DNA of 33,284 bases, taken from positions 1 to 33,284 of the forward strand of contig NZ_CAKZIK010000055.1 of assembly GCF_936933875.1 (NCBI RefSeq), given 5' to 3'. Below the pieces are notes generated by a model. That model did no database searches and had not been told where the DNA came from. It was given only the letters and a program-made list of their open reading frames with translations. Of the stretch, positions 32,053 through 33,284 are shown piece after piece. A program made the translations under genes and the position numbers. Origin of the DNA: an uncultured Chryseobacterium sp. GTDB lineage: Bacteria > Bacteroidota > Bacteroidia > Flavobacteriales > Weeksellaceae. Within the stretch, counting starts at the first letter, position 1, and each line of letters begins with the position of its first letter.

Positions 32053-33284
32053 CTATTTATTCTTAAAATAATCAATCCCACATTTTAGGAATTTTTTGAA
32101 ATCTTCTTTCGGCATATAACCAGAAACCGGCGAGTTAATCACTTTTTGGTCAGGCGTTACTAAAACATAATGAGGTTGGGAATTGTTATTGAAATTAACC
32201 TGCTGGAACAAACTCCATTTGTCTCCTATTGTTTTTACTTTCTTCATTTGACCTTCTCCCATATCGATTTTGATTTGTTCATTTTCTGGCAATTCTTCCT
32301 TATCGTCCACATAAACCGAAGCAATGATCACATCATTCTGAAGAATTGGCAAAACATCATCCTGGCTCCATACAAACTCCTCCATTTTTCGGCAATTTTC
32401 ACAACCGTAACCTGTGAAATCTATCAAAACTGGCTTATTTTCTTTCTTCGCCACTTCAATCGCTTCAAAGTAATTATGATAAGGTTTCAAACCCAGAATT
32501 CCGTCTTCTTCTTTGTGGAAATAACTAACATTTAACGGAGGCAAAATCCCGCTTAACATTTGTAATTTAGGTTTTTCTGAAGGAATCAATCCTTGAATCA
32601 AATATCCAATAAATACAATCCCAAACACACCCAGAATTCTCCTTGTTAAACTGATTTTCGGCTTTTTATCATCGTGTGGAAATCTGATTTTCCCGAATAA
32701 ATAAACCACTAATCCAATCGCAATGATAATCCAAAGCACGATGAACAATTCTCTTTTCAGCAAGAATGTTTTGGAAACCAAATCTGCTTTTGAAAGAAAT
32801 TTTAAAGCCAAAGCCAACTCGATAAATCCAAGAACCACTTTTACCGTGTTCATCCAACCTCCAGATTTTGGTAAATTTTGTAAAGCTTGCGGAAACAGCG
32901 CCAACAATCCAAAAACTAATGCCCAAGCCAATCCGAAACCAGCTAAAGCAAACGTCAACAATGTTGGAACATTAGTCGCGCCTGCAACAACGCCACCTAA
33001 TAAACTTCCTAAAATTGGACCTGTACAAGAGAATGAAACAATGACTAATGTCAATGCCATAAAGAAAATTCCAATTAGTCCGCCCGCTTCTTCAGCTTTG
33101 GAAGATTTGTTGGCGATCCAGCTTGGCAAAGTAATTTCGTAATACCCGAAAAAACTTAGAGCAAAGAATAAAAATATAGCGAAGAAAAATAAATTCAGCC
33201 AAATATTGGTTGAGATCTGATTGAAAATGTTCCCTGAAATTCCATCAATAATATGAAACGGAATACTCAATAAAACGAAAATCA
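32053..33284 (-). CDS. DsbD-like protein-disulfide reductase, N-terminus beyond the window
   Basis: The visible part holds the membrane domain and the C-terminal thioredoxin domain of a DsbD-type protein, which carries electrons across the inner membrane to keep periplasmic thiols reduced. Eight or so hydrophobic segments include SFSCTGPILGSLLGG, with the membrane cysteine. The thioredoxin fold from about residue 255 of the visible part has the redox motif in GYGCENCRKMEEFVW (C-E-N-C near 288-291) and ends in VTPDQKVINSPVSGYM. The frame is open to the right edge, so the periplasmic N-terminal domain lies outside. The visible TTG at 33268-33270 is not a start. Confidence 0.92.
   Translation of the reverse strand, partial: IFVLLSIPFHIIDGISGNIFNQISTNIWLNLFFFAIFLFFALSFFGYYEITLPSWIANKSSKAEEAGGLIGIFFMALTLVIVSFSCTGPILGSLLGGVVAGATNVPTLLTFALAGFGLAWALVFGLLALFPQALQNLPKSGGWMNTVKVVLGFIELALALKFLSKADLVSKTFLLKRELFIVLWIIIAIGLVVYLFGKIRFPHDDKKPKISLTRRILGVFGIVFIGYLIQGLIPSEKPKLQMLSGILPPLNVSYFHKEEDGILGLKPYHNYFEAIEVAKKENKPVLIDFTGYGCENCRKMEEFVWSQDDVLPILQNDVIIASVYVDDKEELPENEQIKIDMGEGQMKKVKTIGDKWSLFQQVNFNNNSQPHYVLVTPDQKVINSPVSGYMPKEDFKKFLKCGIDYFKNK

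Overview
The window looks like a chromosomal segment of a member of the Bacteroidota, class Flavobacteriia, close to Chryseobacterium. The DNA is AT-rich. Promoters have the TTG / TAnnTTTG form that is typical of this phylum. There is a type IX secretion translocon gene (sprA). The left edge carries the 5' end of a 16S rRNA gene with a Bacteroidota-like start.

Positions 1-17060 are ordinary core genome. A leftward 16S rRNA start sits behind a leader and three tandem promoters. Next, on the minus strand, come vanZ-like, gcvH, sprA, ruvA, a malic enzyme fused to a phosphotransacetylase-like domain, a BadF-type sugar kinase and a small conserved protein. On the plus strand follow GtrA, a PlsC-type acyltransferase, an FHS-family sugar transporter with an unusually long central loop, and a DUF3810 zincin-like membrane protein.

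Positions about 17433-28654 are an integrated, partly decayed mobile element built like a plasmid. Its left boundary is a terminator followed by an 18-bp sequence that reads like the 3' end of a tRNA gene (putative att site). The cargo is a two-gene putative restriction-modification or defence module: an Eco57I-like N6-adenine methylase of 1039 residues and a small PD-(D/E)xK nuclease. A minus-strand operon of repressor, secreted protein and tyrosine recombinase faces a plus-strand operon of two DUF3853 proteins, a winged-helix protein and a replication initiator, across a perfect operator palindrome. Downstream of the initiator are seven 17-bp iterons and DnaA boxes, then a Toprim primase, a terminator, and a 184-bp sequence that can fold into an almost perfect three-way junction. 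The element ends in a truncated single-strand binding protein gene. No mobilisation genes are visible.

Positions about 28655-32050 are an accessory junkyard. One secreted-protein gene lies between imperfect inverted repeats. Then come a frameshifted remnant of vgrG and a leftward cluster of small genes around a polymorphic toxin tip: the end of a HINT domain fused to a putative nuclease, a probable immunity gene, and small membrane and TPR proteins. At the right edge is a DsbD-like thiol:disulfide reductase cut by the window end, which marks the return to core genome.

The most interesting structures are the three-way-junction element beside the iteron origin, the methylase/nuclease pair, the inverted-repeat single-gene cassette and the orphan HINT-toxin cassette.
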